Shown: positions 8,663-17,799, counted from the first letter of the stretch. The stretch: 36,888 nt of DNA from Klebsiella pneumoniae (GCA_945861675.1 CAMAVY010000017.1:1-36888), one strand, 5' to 3'. Translations and numbers: made by a program. The notes: generated from the sequence alone by a model not told the origin.

Positions 8663-11305
8663 CTAGAGTTCCTCGTCCAGGGTTGTGCAGATGCGCGCAC
8701 GCAGGCGTTCGATGCGCGCGGGATCGGTCAGCGCGGCGTCGCCGTCGCTGATGTAGAACACGTCTTCGACGCGCTCGCCCAGGGTCGTGATGCGCGCGGC
8801 GTGCACGTTGATGCCGAAGTCCATGAAGATCAATCCCAGGCGTGCGAGCAGTCCCGGTCGATCAGCTGCGGTGACGCGAAGCTGGCTCGGGCCAGCGTCG
8901 CTGCCCGTAGAAGGTTCAATCTCTGCGGTCGTCGCAATTGCAAATTGTTTGAGCTGCCGCGGCACGCGGCGTTTGACAACCTGCGGGAAGCTGCCTTTGC
9001 GGCGCAACTCGCGTGTCAGTTTGTCGCGAATGTGATCGATGAAGGCAACGTCATCGCCAATGGGCTGGCCGTCGGCGCCCAGCACAACGTAGGTGTTGAA
9101 GCAAAAACCCGACGCCGTTGTGTGGATGCGCGCGTCCTGAATCGAGAGGTTCAGTTGATCCAGCGCCGCCACGCTGGCGGCAAATAGATTCTTCTGGTTG
9201 AGGGTGTAGAGAATGACCTCGGTGCCGCCGTCCTGCACGTGACCGAGATCGCGCACCAGCACGAGCGCGCCGCGGCTTAAGTCGTGGTTGTGCATCTCTT
9301 CGGTCTGCCAGACGAAGTCGTCGGCGTCGTAACGCTGAAAGTAGTCTTCCAGCGGTTGGTCCCACAGTTCATCGACGCGTGCGCGGTCAATGTCGCGCTC
9401 GGCGAGTCGGGTCAGCGCGGACTCCAGCAGTGTTTCGATGAACGCGCCTTGATTCGCATCGTGACCGCGCTCGAGGTAGTTGCGTGTATTGGCGTAGAGC
9501 TGGCGCAACAGGGTTGCGCGCCAGCTGTTCCACAGCGTCGGGTTTGTGGCATTGATGTCGGCGACGGTCAATGCATAGAGATAATCGAGGCGATTCGTGC
9601 TGCCGACCCGGGCGGCGAAGGACTGAACCACTTCCGGGTCGTGGATGTCCTGGCGCTGCGCAGTCGAGGACATGACGAGATGGTCGGTGACGAGCCAGGC
9701 GACCAGATCCGTTTCTTCGTCGTTGATGCTGTGCCGCGCACAGAAGGCACGCACATCCAGCGCACCCAGGCTCGAATGATCTCCGCCGCGACCCTTGCCG
9801 ATATCGTGGTAAAGACCGGCGATGTACAAGAGCTCGATCTTCGGCAGCCTGCGCGTACATTCGGATGCCACCGGAAACTGCTTGACCGTTGTGCGGTTGT
9901 AGAACCTGCGCATGTTGCGCACGACCTGCAGCGTGTGGGCATCCACGGTATAGATGTGGAACAGGTCGTGTTGCATCTGACCGATGATCTGCCCGAACTC
10001 CGGCAGGTAGCGACCCAGCACGCCGTAGCGCCGCATGCGCGTGAGCTGGCTTACGAGTTCGTGCGGTGCGCGCAGCAGGCGCATGAACAACGCGGTGTTG
10101 CGCGGATCCTGGCGGAACCGTTCGTCGATGAGGTGCAGGTGTTCGCGGATCGATCGGATCGTGCTTGCCCGCACGCCGTGTATGTCGGGGCGGTGCGCGA
10201 GAATCACGAATATCTCGAGCAACGCCGAAGGATCATCGCGAAACACGGCGCCGTGGGTAATTTCAATGTAGTCGTTATGTACCCGGAATCGGCTGTCGAT
10301 GTCGGTGATGGTCGGGACTTCGCCCGCCCGGATCACGGCTTCATCGAACTGCTTCAACAGCACGTCCGACACCACCTGCACCTGCATGACGTGTCGATAG
10401 TAGTCATGCATGAACTGCTCGACGGCCAACTGACCCGCACGGTCGTGGTAGCCGAACAATGGCGCAAGATCGCGTTGGTAGGCGAACCCGAGCCGGTCTT
10501 CGCGACGTTGTGCGAGCAGATGCAAACCGAAACGGACACGTGTCAGCAGACGCAGCGACTTCTGCAGTACGTCGCTCTCGTCTTTGGTCATGAAACCAAG
10601 GGTGGTGAGGTGCGTGAGATCGGAGGTGCCGAAGTGCCGCAGCGCGACCCAGCGAACGGTTTGAATGTCGCGCAGCCCGCCGGGGCCTCCCTTTACGTTC
10701 GGTTCGAGGTTGTAGTCGATGTGGTCGAAGCGGCGATGGCGCGCGGACTGCTCTTCGATCTTGGCGTGATAGAACTCGGCGCTTGACCACAGCACATCCG
10801 GCCCGGTGGCATCGCGCATGCGCTCACGCAATTGATCGTCCCCGGTGAGTGTTCGCGACTCCATCAAACTTGTGATGATGGTCAGATCATCCCGCGCGAC
10901 GGCCCTGCATTCGTCGATCGTGCGGACGGCGTGGCCGATCTCCAGGCCGAAGTCCCACAGCCCGGCAACAAAGGCCTCGATCAGTGGATTGCCGGCGCCC
11001 AACGAATTGTCGAGCAGCACGAGCAGATCGATATCGGAGAATGGCGAGAGCTCACCGCGCCCATAGCCGCCCACTGCCAGCAGGCTGATGCCGACGCCTG
11101 GCGAATTGGCGGTGGGCAAGCCGCAGGCGCTCCACCATTCGCAGAGCAGGCCGTCGATGAAGGTCGCGCGTTCGCGGGTCAGCTGGCCTATGTCTGCGCC
11201 TGAGCGGAATGCGGTGGCCTGCGCTGCGTTGAAGCGTTCGATGCCGCTGCGCAGAGCCTGTCGTCCCGTTGCACCTGCTCCCGTCGGGAGGAGTGCGGAT
11301 GTCAC
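8663..11305 (-). CDS. glnD: Bifunctional PII uridylyltransferase/uridylyl-removing enzyme
   Basis: Senses glutamine and adds or removes UMP on PII proteins, setting nitrogen assimilation. 880 residues from a GTG at 11305 whose bases overlap the map stop (GTGA); the frame extends further upstream only inside map. The nucleotidyltransferase signature GGYGRGELSPFSDID is at residues 79-93. The HD phosphohydrolase motif (LYHDIGKGRGGDHS) is near residue 500. Two C-terminal ACT domains bind glutamine: one around residue 700 (LFAASVAALDQLNLSIQDAR), one around residue 808 (LRVTAADRPGLLARLGLIF). Length and domain order match E. coli GlnD (890). Translation is probably coupled to map. Confidence 0.97.
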   Translation of the reverse strand: MTSALLPTGAGATGRQALRSGIERFNAAQATAFRSGADIGQLTRERATFIDGLLCEWWSACGLPTANSPGVGISLLAVGGYGRGELSPFSDIDLLVLLDNSLGAGNPLIEAFVAGLWDFGLEIGHAVRTIDECRAVARDDLTIITSLMESRTLTGDDQLRERMRDATGPDVLWSSAEFYHAKIEEQSARHRRFDHIDYNLEPNVKGGPGGLRDIQTVRWVALRHFGTSDLTHLTTLGFMTKDESDVLQKSLRLLTRVRFGLHLLAQRREDRLGFAYQRDLAPLFGYHDRAGQLAVEQFMHDYYRHVMQVQVVSDVLLKQFDEAVIRAGEVPTITDIDSRFRVHNDYIEITHGAVFRDDPSALLEIFVILAHRPDIHGVRASTIRSIREHLHLIDERFRQDPRNTALFMRLLRAPHELVSQLTRMRRYGVLGRYLPEFGQIIGQMQHDLFHIYTVDAHTLQVVRNMRRFYNRTTVKQFPVASECTRRLPKIELLYIAGLYHDIGKGRGGDHSSLGALDVRAFCARHSINDEETDLVAWLVTDHLVMSSTAQRQDIHDPEVVQSFAARVGSTNRLDYLYALTVADINATNPTLWNSWRATLLRQLYANTRNYLERGHDANQGAFIETLLESALTRLAERDIDRARVDELWDQPLEDYFQRYDADDFVWQTEEMHNHDLSRGALVLVRDLGHVQDGGTEVILYTLNQKNLFAASVAALDQLNLSIQDARIHTTASGFCFNTYVVLGADGQPIGDDVAFIDHIRDKLTRELRRKGSFPQVVKRRVPRQLKQFAIATTAEIEPSTGSDAGPSQLRVTAADRPGLLARLGLIFMDFGINVHAARITTLGERVEDVFYISDGDAALTDPARIERLRARICTTLDEEL

Positions 11306-12120
11306 CGGGTTATGACTTCGTCGGCGCGCTGGGTCAGTACCTCGCAACCGTCCTGGGTGACCAGCAAGGTGTGCTCCCACTGGGCGCTCAGCTTGTGGTC
11401 CTTGGTCACGACCGTCCAACTGTCGGGCAGCAGCCGGACCTGTCGTGCGCCGGCATTGATCATCGGTTCGATCGTGAAGGTCATGCCCGCCAGCATCTGA
11501 AGGCCCGTGCCTGGCTTGCCGTAGTGCAGGATCTGCGGTTCCTCGTGAAACCCGCGGCCGATGCCGTGCCCGCAGTACTCCTGCACCACGCTGAACCGGT
11601 TGCTTTCGGCATGGGCCTGAATGGCATGGCCTATGTCCCCCAGGCGTGCGCCATGGCGCACGGTCGCAATACCCTTATAAAGGCAGGCCTGAGTCACTTC
11701 GACGAGTCGGCGTGCCAGCACCGGCGGTTCGCCGACGAAGAACATCTTGCTGGTGTCGCCGTGCCAGCCGTCCTTGATCACCGTAACGTCGATGTTCACG
11801 ATGTCGCCCGGTCGCAACACCTTCTTTTCACTGGGAATGCCGTGGCAGACCACGTGGTTGACCGAGGTGCACACCGAGCGTGGAAATGGCGACTGATACG
11901 GCGAGTTCGTGTAGTTCAACGGCGCCGGTACGCAGTCCAGGGCGTCGACGATGAAGCGATGACAGAGGTCATTCAGCGCCTGGGTCGTTACCCCGGCCTG
12001 GACATGCTCGCCGATCATCTCAAGTACCTGCGCCGCGAGTCGGCCTGCCTGCCGCATGCCCGCAATCTCTTCTTCAGTCTTGATGGGATTATGCGAAATC
12101 GACCTGGGGCTCAGGGCCAT
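11302..12120 (-). CDS. map: Type I methionine aminopeptidase
   Basis: Removes the initiator methionine from new proteins. 272 residues. The five metal ligands are all present and spaced as in E. coli Map with an offset of 14: D111 (VNIDVTV), D122 (HGDTSKMF), H185 (YCGHGIGRGFHEEP), E218 (FTIEPMI) and E249 (AQWEHTLL). The N-terminus is slightly longer than the E. coli enzyme. It is transcribed away from rpsB, the common gammaproteobacterial arrangement, and overlaps glnD by four bases at its end. Hairpins in its leader may affect initiation (described separately). Confidence 0.97.
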   Translation of the reverse strand: MALSPRSISHNPIKTEEEIAGMRQAGRLAAQVLEMIGEHVQAGVTTQALNDLCHRFIVDALDCVPAPLNYTNSPYQSPFPRSVCTSVNHVVCHGIPSEKKVLRPGDIVNIDVTVIKDGWHGDTSKMFFVGEPPVLARRLVEVTQACLYKGIATVRHGARLGDIGHAIQAHAESNRFSVVQEYCGHGIGRGFHEEPQILHYGKPGTGLQMLAGMTFTIEPMINAGARQVRLLPDSWTVVTKDHKLSAQWEHTLLVTQDGCEVLTQRADEVITR

Positions 12121-12124
12121 GTGT

Positions 12125-12170
12125 ACTGCCGGCTAGGGCAGTCGGTGCCAGAAGGGCATTGCCGACTGCC
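12125..12170 (-). promoter_or_regulatory. Two mutually exclusive hairpins in the map leader
   Basis: GGCAGTCGG at 12137-12145 pairs perfectly with CCGACTGCC at 12162-12170. Inside it TGCC (12146-12149) pairs with GGCA (12155-12158), leaving a five-base loop and a three-base bulge. The same GGCAGT at 12137-12142 can instead pair with ACTGCC at 12125-12130 around a six-base loop. The shorter hairpin ends five bases before the map ATG and covers the only purine-rich run there. On the other strand the larger repeat overlaps the upstream part of the rpsB promoter. Pairing is seen directly; a regulatory role is inference. Confidence 0.5.
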
Positions 12171-12195
12171 GGTGAAAAGAAACTTATGCTATAAA
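12166..12195 (+). promoter_or_regulatory. rpsB promoter, extended -10 type
   Basis: TATAAA at 12190-12195 is preceded by TGC, making an extended -10 element (12187-12195). A weak -35, CTGCCG, lies at 12166-12171 with an 18-base spacer. The bases after the -10 are very GC-rich (ACGCGCCC), the discriminator type seen at stringently controlled ribosomal promoters. Transcription would start near 12202. Confidence 0.6.
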
Positions 12196-12215
12196 ACGCG
12201 CCCTCGCGCATGCAA
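12188..12215 (-). promoter_or_regulatory. Possible map promoter overlapping the rpsB promoter
   Basis: On the minus strand TTGCAT (12215-12210) is followed after 16 bases by TATAGC (12193-12188). The -10 shares its AT bases with the rpsB -10, so the two promoters would compete back to back. The match is modest and this is tentative. Confidence 0.3.
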
Positions 12216-12541
12216 TGCGTGAGTCTCTCGCAGCACACCTCCCGCATTCCCACGTTGGCAGGCCCGCAAGGCATGCCCCCAAAGGAAGATTAGGGTAACG
12301 GTTTATCCGTCGCCCCGTTCGTCACGCAGCCGGATTGTCCGGTGTGTATGACCTGCGCATGTGTCCCTCGGGCTGTGTGGTGGCAGGAGTGGTCCGAAAA
12401 ATAGCTGCCATCAAACGCAGCTGTTACGAAAACCAGCTGATGTGAAACCAAATCGTCCTCAGGTCGACACTGTCTCCCGGGTGCCTCGTAAGGGGTTGGA
12501 GCCAGGACCTGTTGGGCTTGTCAACAACCCGGAGCAAAATC
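12202..12541 (+). promoter_or_regulatory. Long structured 5' leader of rpsB (candidate S2 autoregulatory region)
   Basis: About 340 bases lie between the predicted transcription start and rpsB, with no convincing coding frame. Stem-loops seen by eye: CCGGA/TCCGG at 12330-12342; TGGCAG/CTGCCA at 12381-12410; CAGCTG/CAGCTG at 12418-12439; and a compound hairpin in which GGGTTG (12493-12498) pairs with CAACCC (12525-12530) and AGCC (12500-12503) pairs with GGCT (12515-12518). The last one ends directly before the ribosome-binding site CGGAG. In gammaproteobacteria the rpsB leader is known to be bound by S2, which represses rpsB-tsf. That this leader works the same way is inference. Confidence 0.45.
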
Positions 12542-13306
12542 ATGACGCAGTTGACTATGCGCGACATGCTCGCCGCAGGCGTGCATTTCGGCCACCAGAC
12601 CCGGTACTGGAATCCCAAGATGGCACCGTACATCTTCGGTGCCCGTAACCGCATCCACATCATCAACCTCGAGCAGACGCTGCCGAACTTCCGCGAAGCG
12701 CTCACCTTCGTGAAGAGCCTTGCGGCACGGCGCAACAAGATCCTGTTCGTCGGCACCAAACGCGCTGCAGCGAAGGTCATCAAAGAGCAGGGCGACCGCA
12801 TCGGCATGCCCTACGTCGATCAGCGTTGGTTGGGTGGCATGCTGACCAACTACAAGACCATCCGGCAGTCGATCCGCCGGCTGCAGGAACTGGAAACGCA
12901 GTCGACCGACGGCACGTTCGAGAAGTTGACCAAGAAGGAAGCGCTGACGCGCCGTCGTCTGATGGACAAGCTCGAGCGCAGCCTCGGCGGTATCAAGAAC
13001 ATGGGCGGCCTGCCTGATGCGTTGTTCGTGATCGACGTCGACCACGAGCGCATCGCCATCAGCGAAGCAAACAAGCTTGGGATTCCGGTGATCGGCGTGG
13101 TCGACACCAACAGCAATCCTGAGGGCGTCGACTATGTGATTCCTGGCAACGACGATGCGATCCGGGCGATCCGTCTGTATGTGGCAGCCATGGCTGACGC
13201 GATTGTTGCCGGCCAGAACGAAGCCTCAGGCAACGTGTCGATTGATGAATTCGTTGCGGTCGAAGAGACCGAGGCGGCTGTCGAAGCCGGCGCAACGGAA
13301 GAGTGA
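12542..13306 (+). CDS. rpsB: 30S ribosomal protein S2
   Basis: Small-subunit protein of the head-body junction, needed with S1 for initiation. 254 residues from ATG at 12542, preceded by CGGAG; the frame is open further upstream but only this ATG gives the family N-terminus [20 protein letters not shown]. Other hallmarks are [19 protein letters not shown], the VGTKRAA segment, [39 protein letters not shown] and [20 protein letters not shown]. The C-terminal tail is acidic and Ala-rich, slightly longer than in E. coli (241). It leads the rpsB-tsf pair; the 18-base gap to tsf leaves no room for the intergenic attenuator-like terminator known from E. coli. Confidence 0.98.
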   Translation: MTQLTMRDMLAAGVHFGHQTRYWNPKMAPYIFGARNRIHIINLEQTLPNFREALTFVKSLAARRNKILFVGTKRAAAKVIKEQGDRIGMPYVDQRWLGGMLTNYKTIRQSIRRLQELETQSTDGTFEKLTKKEALTRRRLMDKLERSLGGIKNMGGLPDALFVIDVDHERIAISEANKLGIPVIGVVDTNSNPEGVDYVIPGNDDAIRAIRLYVAAMADAIVAGQNEASGNVSIDEFVAVEETEAAVEAGATEE

Positions 13307-13324
13307 GATTCGGGAGACTCCGCG

Positions 13325-14197
13325 ATGCAAATTAGTGCCTCCATGGTCAAGGACCTGCGCGAACGCACGGGCCTTGGCATGATGGAATGCAAAGCCGCAC
13401 TGACCGATACCGCCGGTGACATGAGCGCGGCGATCGATCTGTTGCGCAAGAAGAGTTCGTTGAAGGCCGAAAAGAAAGCCGGGCGCACAGCCGCTGAAGG
13501 GTTGCTGGGTTTGGCTTTGGCAAGCGACGGCAGCGCCGGCGCGATGGTCGAAGTGAACATCGAAACCGACTTTGCGGCGAAGAACGAGAAGTTCCGTGCC
13601 TACGTGCAGAAGGTCGCGCAAACCGCGCTGACCACAGGCGAAGGCGACGTTGCAAAACTGTTGGCGAACGGGCTGGAAGCAGAACGTGAGACGCTGGTGC
13701 AGGAAATCGGCGAGAACGTTACGGTGCGTCGTGCGGCCGTCATGAGCGCGGTAGCCGGCGAGTTCGTCGGCGCCTATGTGCACTCCGATCAACGCAAGGG
13801 CACGCTCGTGCGTCTGCGTGGCGGCGATGTCGCATTGGCCCGCGACATTGCGCTGCACATCACTGGCACGAGTCCGCCGCCGATCGTAGTGCGCCCTGAA
13901 GAGGTATCCGCGGAACTGGTGGCCAAGGAGCGCGAGATCTATACGGCGCAGGCCGCTGAAAGCGGCAAGCCTGCCGAGATCGTCGCCAAGATGGTCGATG
14001 GTCGTATTCGCAAGTATCTCGCCGAGATCAGCCTGCTGGAGCAGGGGTTTGTAAAGGACCCGGACACCAAGGTGTCCAAGCTGCTGGCTGGCGCGAAGTC
14101 GGAGTGCCTTGGCTTTGCCCGCCTGGAAGTAGGCGAGGGCATCGAGAAGGCGGCGACCGATTTTGCTGCTGAAGTCGCTGCACTCACCAAGAGCTGA
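13325..14197 (+). CDS. tsf: Elongation factor Ts
   Basis: Guanine-nucleotide exchange factor for EF-Tu. 290 residues; ATG preceded by GGGAG. The N-terminal UBA-like domain is clear ([20 protein letters not shown]). The core motif that contacts EF-Tu reads [12 protein letters not shown] at residues 79-90; the family usually has TDFV, so the Val is Ala here while the key Asp-Phe pair remains. The dimerisation segment ([20 protein letters not shown]) and the C-terminal [20 protein letters not shown] are close to E. coli. It is co-transcribed with rpsB. Confidence 0.98.
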   Translation: MQISASMVKDLRERTGLGMMECKAALTDTAGDMSAAIDLLRKKSSLKAEKKAGRTAAEGLLGLALASDGSAGAMVEVNIETDFAAKNEKFRAYVQKVAQTALTTGEGDVAKLLANGLEAERETLVQEIGENVTVRRAAVMSAVAGEFVGAYVHSDQRKGTLVRLRGGDVALARDIALHITGTSPPPIVVRPEEVSAELVAKEREIYTAQAAESGKPAEIVAKMVDGRIRKYLAEISLLEQGFVKDPDTKVSKLLAGAKSECLGFARLEVGEGIEKAATDFAAEVAALTKS

Positions 14198-14235
14198 GCG
14201 CAGCACACACGGCGTATCTGGTCCGGAATCCGCGC

Positions 14236-14964
14236 ATGACATCCCAACCGGCGCCGGTGTTTCGGCGCATCCTGCTGAAGCTGTCAGGTGAAGCACTCAT
14301 GGGCGATGCCGAGTTCGGCATCGACCCGCGCGTGTTGGACCGCACGGCGGCAGAAGTTGGCGAACTCGTTCGGCTTGGCGTCGAAGTGGGTCTGGTCGTG
14401 GGTGGCGGCAATCTGTTCCGCGGCGCCACGCTGCAGGCCGTCGGTTTGAACAGAGTGACCGGCGATCACATGGGCATGCTGGCGACGGTGATGAATGCGC
14501 TCGCCATGGACGACGCATTGCACCGCGCCGGTGTTCGCAGCCGCGTCATGTCCGCGTTGCCGCTCACGGGCGTTGCCGAAAGTTACGACCGTCGCCATGC
14601 CAAGCAGGCCTTGAGCAATGGTGAAGTTGTGTTGTTTGCGGCGGGCACAGGGAATCCGTTCTTCACTACCGATTCGGCCGCGTGCCTGCGTGGTATTGAG
14701 ATCGAGGCGGAGCTTGTCCTGAAGGCGACGAAGGTCGATGGCGTTTACTCGGCAGATCCGAATCGTGATCCGACAGCGACCCGTTTCGACCGCCTGAGCT
14801 TCGACGAAGTGATCGCACGTAATCTCGGCGTGATGGATCTGACGGCAATCTGCTTGTGCCGCGATCACAACATGCCGCTGCGGGTGTTCGACATGGGCGC
14901 GGAAGGTGTGTTGATGAAGCTCATGCTCGGTGAGCAACATGGCACATTGGTCGACCGCTTATGA
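14236..14964 (+). CDS. pyrH: Uridylate kinase (UMP kinase)
   Basis: Hexameric bacterial UMP kinase of the amino-acid-kinase fold, converting UMP to UDP with ATP. 242 residues, the family norm. Motifs: [13 protein letters not shown] (phosphate-binding start), [36 protein letters not shown] (UMP binding), [33 protein letters not shown], and the end [10 protein letters not shown]. It follows tsf by 38 bases with a GGA-type site before the ATG. With pyrG downstream it feeds pyrimidine nucleotide supply. Confidence 0.98.
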   Translation: MTSQPAPVFRRILLKLSGEALMGDAEFGIDPRVLDRTAAEVGELVRLGVEVGLVVGGGNLFRGATLQAVGLNRVTGDHMGMLATVMNALAMDDALHRAGVRSRVMSALPLTGVAESYDRRHAKQALSNGEVVLFAAGTGNPFFTTDSAACLRGIEIEAELVLKATKVDGVYSADPNRDPTATRFDRLSFDEVIARNLGVMDLTAICLCRDHNMPLRVFDMGAEGVLMKLMLGEQHGTLVDRL

Positions 14965-14990
14965 GTCGGGACAAGACGAGTTGATCGGAT

Positions 14991-15024
14991 GGCCAGCTGC
15001 AGATCGATGGATCTGTGAGTGGCC
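14991..15024 (+). repeat. Hairpin between pyrH and frr
   Basis: CAGATC (15000-15005) and GATCTG (15010-15015) form a perfect six-base-pair stem with a GATG loop. Outside it GGCCA (14991-14995) pairs with TGGCC (15020-15024) across a symmetric four-by-four internal loop. There is no following T run, so it is not a standard terminator; it could be a processing or stability element. Confidence 0.55.
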
Positions 15025-15062
15025 TTCGAGCATGAACCAAGCAAGACCGCGGGAGAATTGCG

Positions 15063-15632
15063 ATGCCCACAGACATCCTCACTGACATCAAACAGGATGC
15101 AGAAGAGCGGATGAAGAAGTCCGTCGAAGCGCTGTCGACCGCGCTGATGCGAATTCGCACGGGGCGCGCGCATCCAGACCTGCTGGATCTTGTGATGGTG
15201 AAGTACTACGGCAACGAGACGCCGCTGAAACAGGTGGCAAGCATCACTGTGGAAGACAGTCGATCGCTGGTGATTACACCCTGGGAGCGCGGACTGATTC
15301 CGGACATCGAGAAGGCCATCATGAAGTCCGATCTTGGCGTCACGCCGTCGACCTCGGGCAACGTGATTCGGTTGCCGATGCCGGCGCTCACTGAACAGAC
15401 CCGCAAGGACCTCACGCGCGTGGCGCGTGGCGAAGCTGAACAGGCGAGGGTGGCCATTCGCAACGTCCGCCGCGATGCCATCGCCGACATCCGCGAACTG
15501 CTCAAGGACAAGGACATCTCCGAAGACGACGATCGTCGCGCGCAGGACGACACGCAGAAGCTCACCGACAAGTACGTGGCGCGCATCGACGAGATGCTGC
15601 AGCGCAAGGAAGCCGACCTGATGCAGCTGTGA
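15063..15632 (+). CDS. frr: Ribosome recycling factor
   Basis: Splits post-termination ribosomes together with EF-G. 189 residues, slightly longer than the usual 185. The ATG is preceded by GGGAG. Hallmarks: [60 protein letters not shown] and the C-terminal helix pair [20 protein letters not shown]. It follows pyrH by 98 bases, a gap that carries a hairpin. The gene normally found next, uppS, is missing here. Confidence 0.98.
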   Translation: MPTDILTDIKQDAEERMKKSVEALSTALMRIRTGRAHPDLLDLVMVKYYGNETPLKQVASITVEDSRSLVITPWERGLIPDIEKAIMKSDLGVTPSTSGNVIRLPMPALTEQTRKDLTRVARGEAEQARVAIRNVRRDAIADIRELLKDKDISEDDDRRAQDDTQKLTDKYVARIDEMLQRKEADLMQL

Positions 15633-15699
15633 TGCACATCGACTCGATCGTGCGTTGTTCGCGTGACCTGGCGAATCTGGGCACTGTCCCTGCACACAC

Positions 15700-15721
15700 C
15701 TGGATGCTGCAGCGCATCCAG
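15700..15721 (+). repeat. Perfect inverted repeat downstream of frr
   Basis: CTGGATGC (15700-15707) pairs perfectly with GCATCCAG (15714-15721) around the loop TGCAGC. It lies in the 109-base gap between frr and cdsA. No T run follows, so an intrinsic terminator is not well supported; a processing hairpin is as likely. Confidence 0.6.
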
Positions 15722-15741
15722 GTCTTCGGTTAGCGCAGCAG

Positions 15742-16581
15742 GTGCTCTGGCAGCGAGTCCTGACCGCGCTTGTACTTGCGCCGGCGTTTCTTGCGCTGCT
15801 GTTCTTCGCGCCCCTCGAATATGTCGCTGGCGTACTGGCCGCGATCAGCATGCTTGCGGGCCTTGAATGGCTGACGCTTGCAGGCGTGCGCTCATTACCG
15901 CTGCGTGCAGTTGGGTTGCTCGTGCTGGCACTTGCGCTGTTGGTCTGGTGGCAGTGGCCAATGCTCCGCTTGCCCTGGCTGCAGGTCGCACTTGTATGGT
16001 GGCTGCTGGCGGTGCTTGCGGTGATTCGTTATCCAGCATTGAGCGCAGTCTGGAACCGGCCTGTGGTCCTGCTTGGCAGTGCGCTCATTGTGCTGCCCGC
16101 CACGTGTGGTGGGCTGGTTGCGGTGTATGCGACCCACGGTCCATCGGCGTTGTTGTTGCTATTGGTCGTGGTCTGGAGCGCCGATATCGGTGCGTACTTT
16201 GCAGGTCGTGCCTTGGGCCGTCGCAAGCTGGCACCGGCCGTCAGTCCAGGCAAAACATGGGAAGGTGCATGCGGCGGAATGCTGCTGGCGTTGCTCGTCA
16301 CGCTGGTGACGGCGCACGTACTCGATATTCATGTACTGCCCGCAGTGCTGGAAGCCCTGCTGCCAGACGGGCTGGTGTTCGCGCTCACCGTTGCCGTGCT
16401 GGGTGTCGTGTCGATCTTTGGTGATCTGACGGAAAGCATGTTCAAACGCGCGCGCGACATGAAGGATTCGGGTGGTCTGCTGCCCGGTCATGGCGGTGTG
16501 CTGGATCGCATTGATTCTCTGCTGTCCACGGCGCCGGTCTGGGCGTTGTTGACGGCGTCTGTCGTGTCGGGAGGGTCCTAG
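15742..16581 (+). CDS. cdsA: Phosphatidate cytidylyltransferase (CDP-diglyceride synthase)
   Basis: Integral membrane enzyme making CDP-diacylglycerol from phosphatidate and CTP, the precursor of all phospholipids. 279 residues with roughly eight hydrophobic segments. The family signature is intact near the C-terminus: FKRARDMKDSGGLLPGHGGV followed by LDRIDSLL. SPGKTWEGACGG and VWSADIGAYFAGRALGRRKL precede it. The start is taken as GTG at 15742; no ATG precedes it in frame and the ribosome-binding site is weak. The C-terminal codons contain GGGAGG, which serves dxr downstream. Confidence 0.95.
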   Translation: MLWQRVLTALVLAPAFLALLFFAPLEYVAGVLAAISMLAGLEWLTLAGVRSLPLRAVGLLVLALALLVWWQWPMLRLPWLQVALVWWLLAVLAVIRYPALSAVWNRPVVLLGSALIVLPATCGGLVAVYATHGPSALLLLLVVVWSADIGAYFAGRALGRRKLAPAVSPGKTWEGACGGMLLALLVTLVTAHVLDIHVLPAVLEALLPDGLVFALTVAVLGVVSIFGDLTESMFKRARDMKDSGGLLPGHGGVLDRIDSLLSTAPVWALLTASVVSGGS

Positions 16582-16584
16582 CTC

Positions 16585-17799
16585 GTGGTGGTCCCCGTGG
16601 TGGTGAATGCGCAAGTGCAACGCGTGGCGGTGCTGGGATCGACTGGGTCCATTGGCCTCAGCACGCTCGATGTGTTGGCGCGGCATCCCGATCGCTTCCA
16701 GTTGGCTGGCATCGCGGCCAACCAGAACGTCGAGGGAATGCTGCAGCAGATCCGTACCTACTCGCCCGGCTTTGCTGTGGCCGCGACCGCCGATGCCGCA
16801 GCGCGCCTGCAGACGTTGGTTGCGCGCGAGGGTCATCGAACCCGCGTGCTCGGTGGCGCGGCTGCTGTTGCGGAGCTCGCCGCGTCCGACGAAGTCGACA
16901 CCGTTGTCGCTGGCGTCGTCGGCGCAGTGGGGCTGGCGTCGTCCCTGGCCGCAGCGCGAGCGGGCAAACGCATCCTGCTCGCGAACAAAGAGGCGCTGGT
17001 AATGGCGGGCGCATTGTTCATGGCTGAGGTGCGTGGAAGTGGCGCCGTGCTGTTGCCCATCGACAGCGAGCACAACGCCATTTTCCAGTGTTTGCCGTTG
17101 GTCCGTCAGACCGCCGGGCAAGCTGGAGCGGAGGTCGTGCGCATTCTGCTCACGGCGTCCGGCGGGCCATTTCGTTGCACGCCGCGGGAGCAGTTGCGCA
17201 GCGTTACGCCCGATCAGGCGTGTGCGCATCCGAACTGGCGGATGGGACGCAAGATATCGGTCGATTCCGCCACCATGATGAACAAGGGTTTGGAGCTCAT
17301 CGAGGCCTGCTGGCTGTTCGATGTGCCGCCATCGCGGGTTGAGATCGTTGTGCATCCCGAGAGCATCGTGCACTCGATGGTCGAGTACGCTGACGGTTCT
17401 GTGCTGGCTCAATTGGGTCAGCCGGATATGCGTACGCCTATTGCCCACGCGCTTGGCTGGCCGGATCGCATTGCGTCCGGCGTCCCCGCGCTCGATCTGC
17501 TTGCGCGCGCGCAGTTGAATTTCGAAGCACCTGACCCGGAGCGCTTTCCTTGTCTGTTGCTGGCTCGACAGGCGGCAGACGCGGGCGGTACAGCGGCAGC
17601 CATTCTGAACGCGGCCAATGAAGAGGCAGTTGCCGCGTTCCTGGCTGGACAGGTCGGATTCATGGACATACCTGCTATCATCGCCGCCGCTCTTTCGGAC
17701 ACCCCCAGCGAGCCTGCATCATCGCTGGAAGTGGTGCATGAGGCAGACCGCGCGGGCCGTGCCGCTGCCCGGAAACTGATTCTCAGGCGTGCGGTCTAA
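16585..17799 (+). CDS. dxr: 1-deoxy-D-xylulose 5-phosphate reductoisomerase
   Basis: NADPH-dependent, metal-requiring enzyme of the MEP isoprenoid pathway; it converts DXP to MEP. 404 residues from GTG at 16585 (GTG at 16588 also possible), ten bases after GGGAGG. Motifs in order: [20 protein letters not shown] (NADPH binding), [26 protein letters not shown] with metal-binding Asp and Glu, [30 protein letters not shown] (metal-binding Glu and substrate contacts), [20 protein letters not shown] and [12 protein letters not shown]. With ispD and ispF at the window end, three MEP-pathway genes lie in this segment. Confidence 0.97.
   Translation: MVVPVVVNAQVQRVAVLGSTGSIGLSTLDVLARHPDRFQLAGIAANQNVEGMLQQIRTYSPGFAVAATADAAARLQTLVAREGHRTRVLGGAAAVAELAASDEVDTVVAGVVGAVGLASSLAAARAGKRILLANKEALVMAGALFMAEVRGSGAVLLPIDSEHNAIFQCLPLVRQTAGQAGAEVVRILLTASGGPFRCTPREQLRSVTPDQACAHPNWRMGRKISVDSATMMNKGLELIEACWLFDVPPSRVEIVVHPESIVHSMVEYADGSVLAQLGQPDMRTPIAHALGWPDRIASGVPALDLLARAQLNFEAPDPERFPCLLLARQAADAGGTAAAILNAANEEAVAAFLAGQVGFMDIPAIIAAALSDTPSEPASSLEVVHEADRAGRAAARKLILRRAV

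Noticed and set aside
15632-15733. 33-codon frame starting in the frr stop ([12 protein letters not shown]...) as a possible UppS remnant
   Set aside because: It shows none of the UppS motifs, has no homologue I recognise, and contains the perfect inverted repeat; probably chance.
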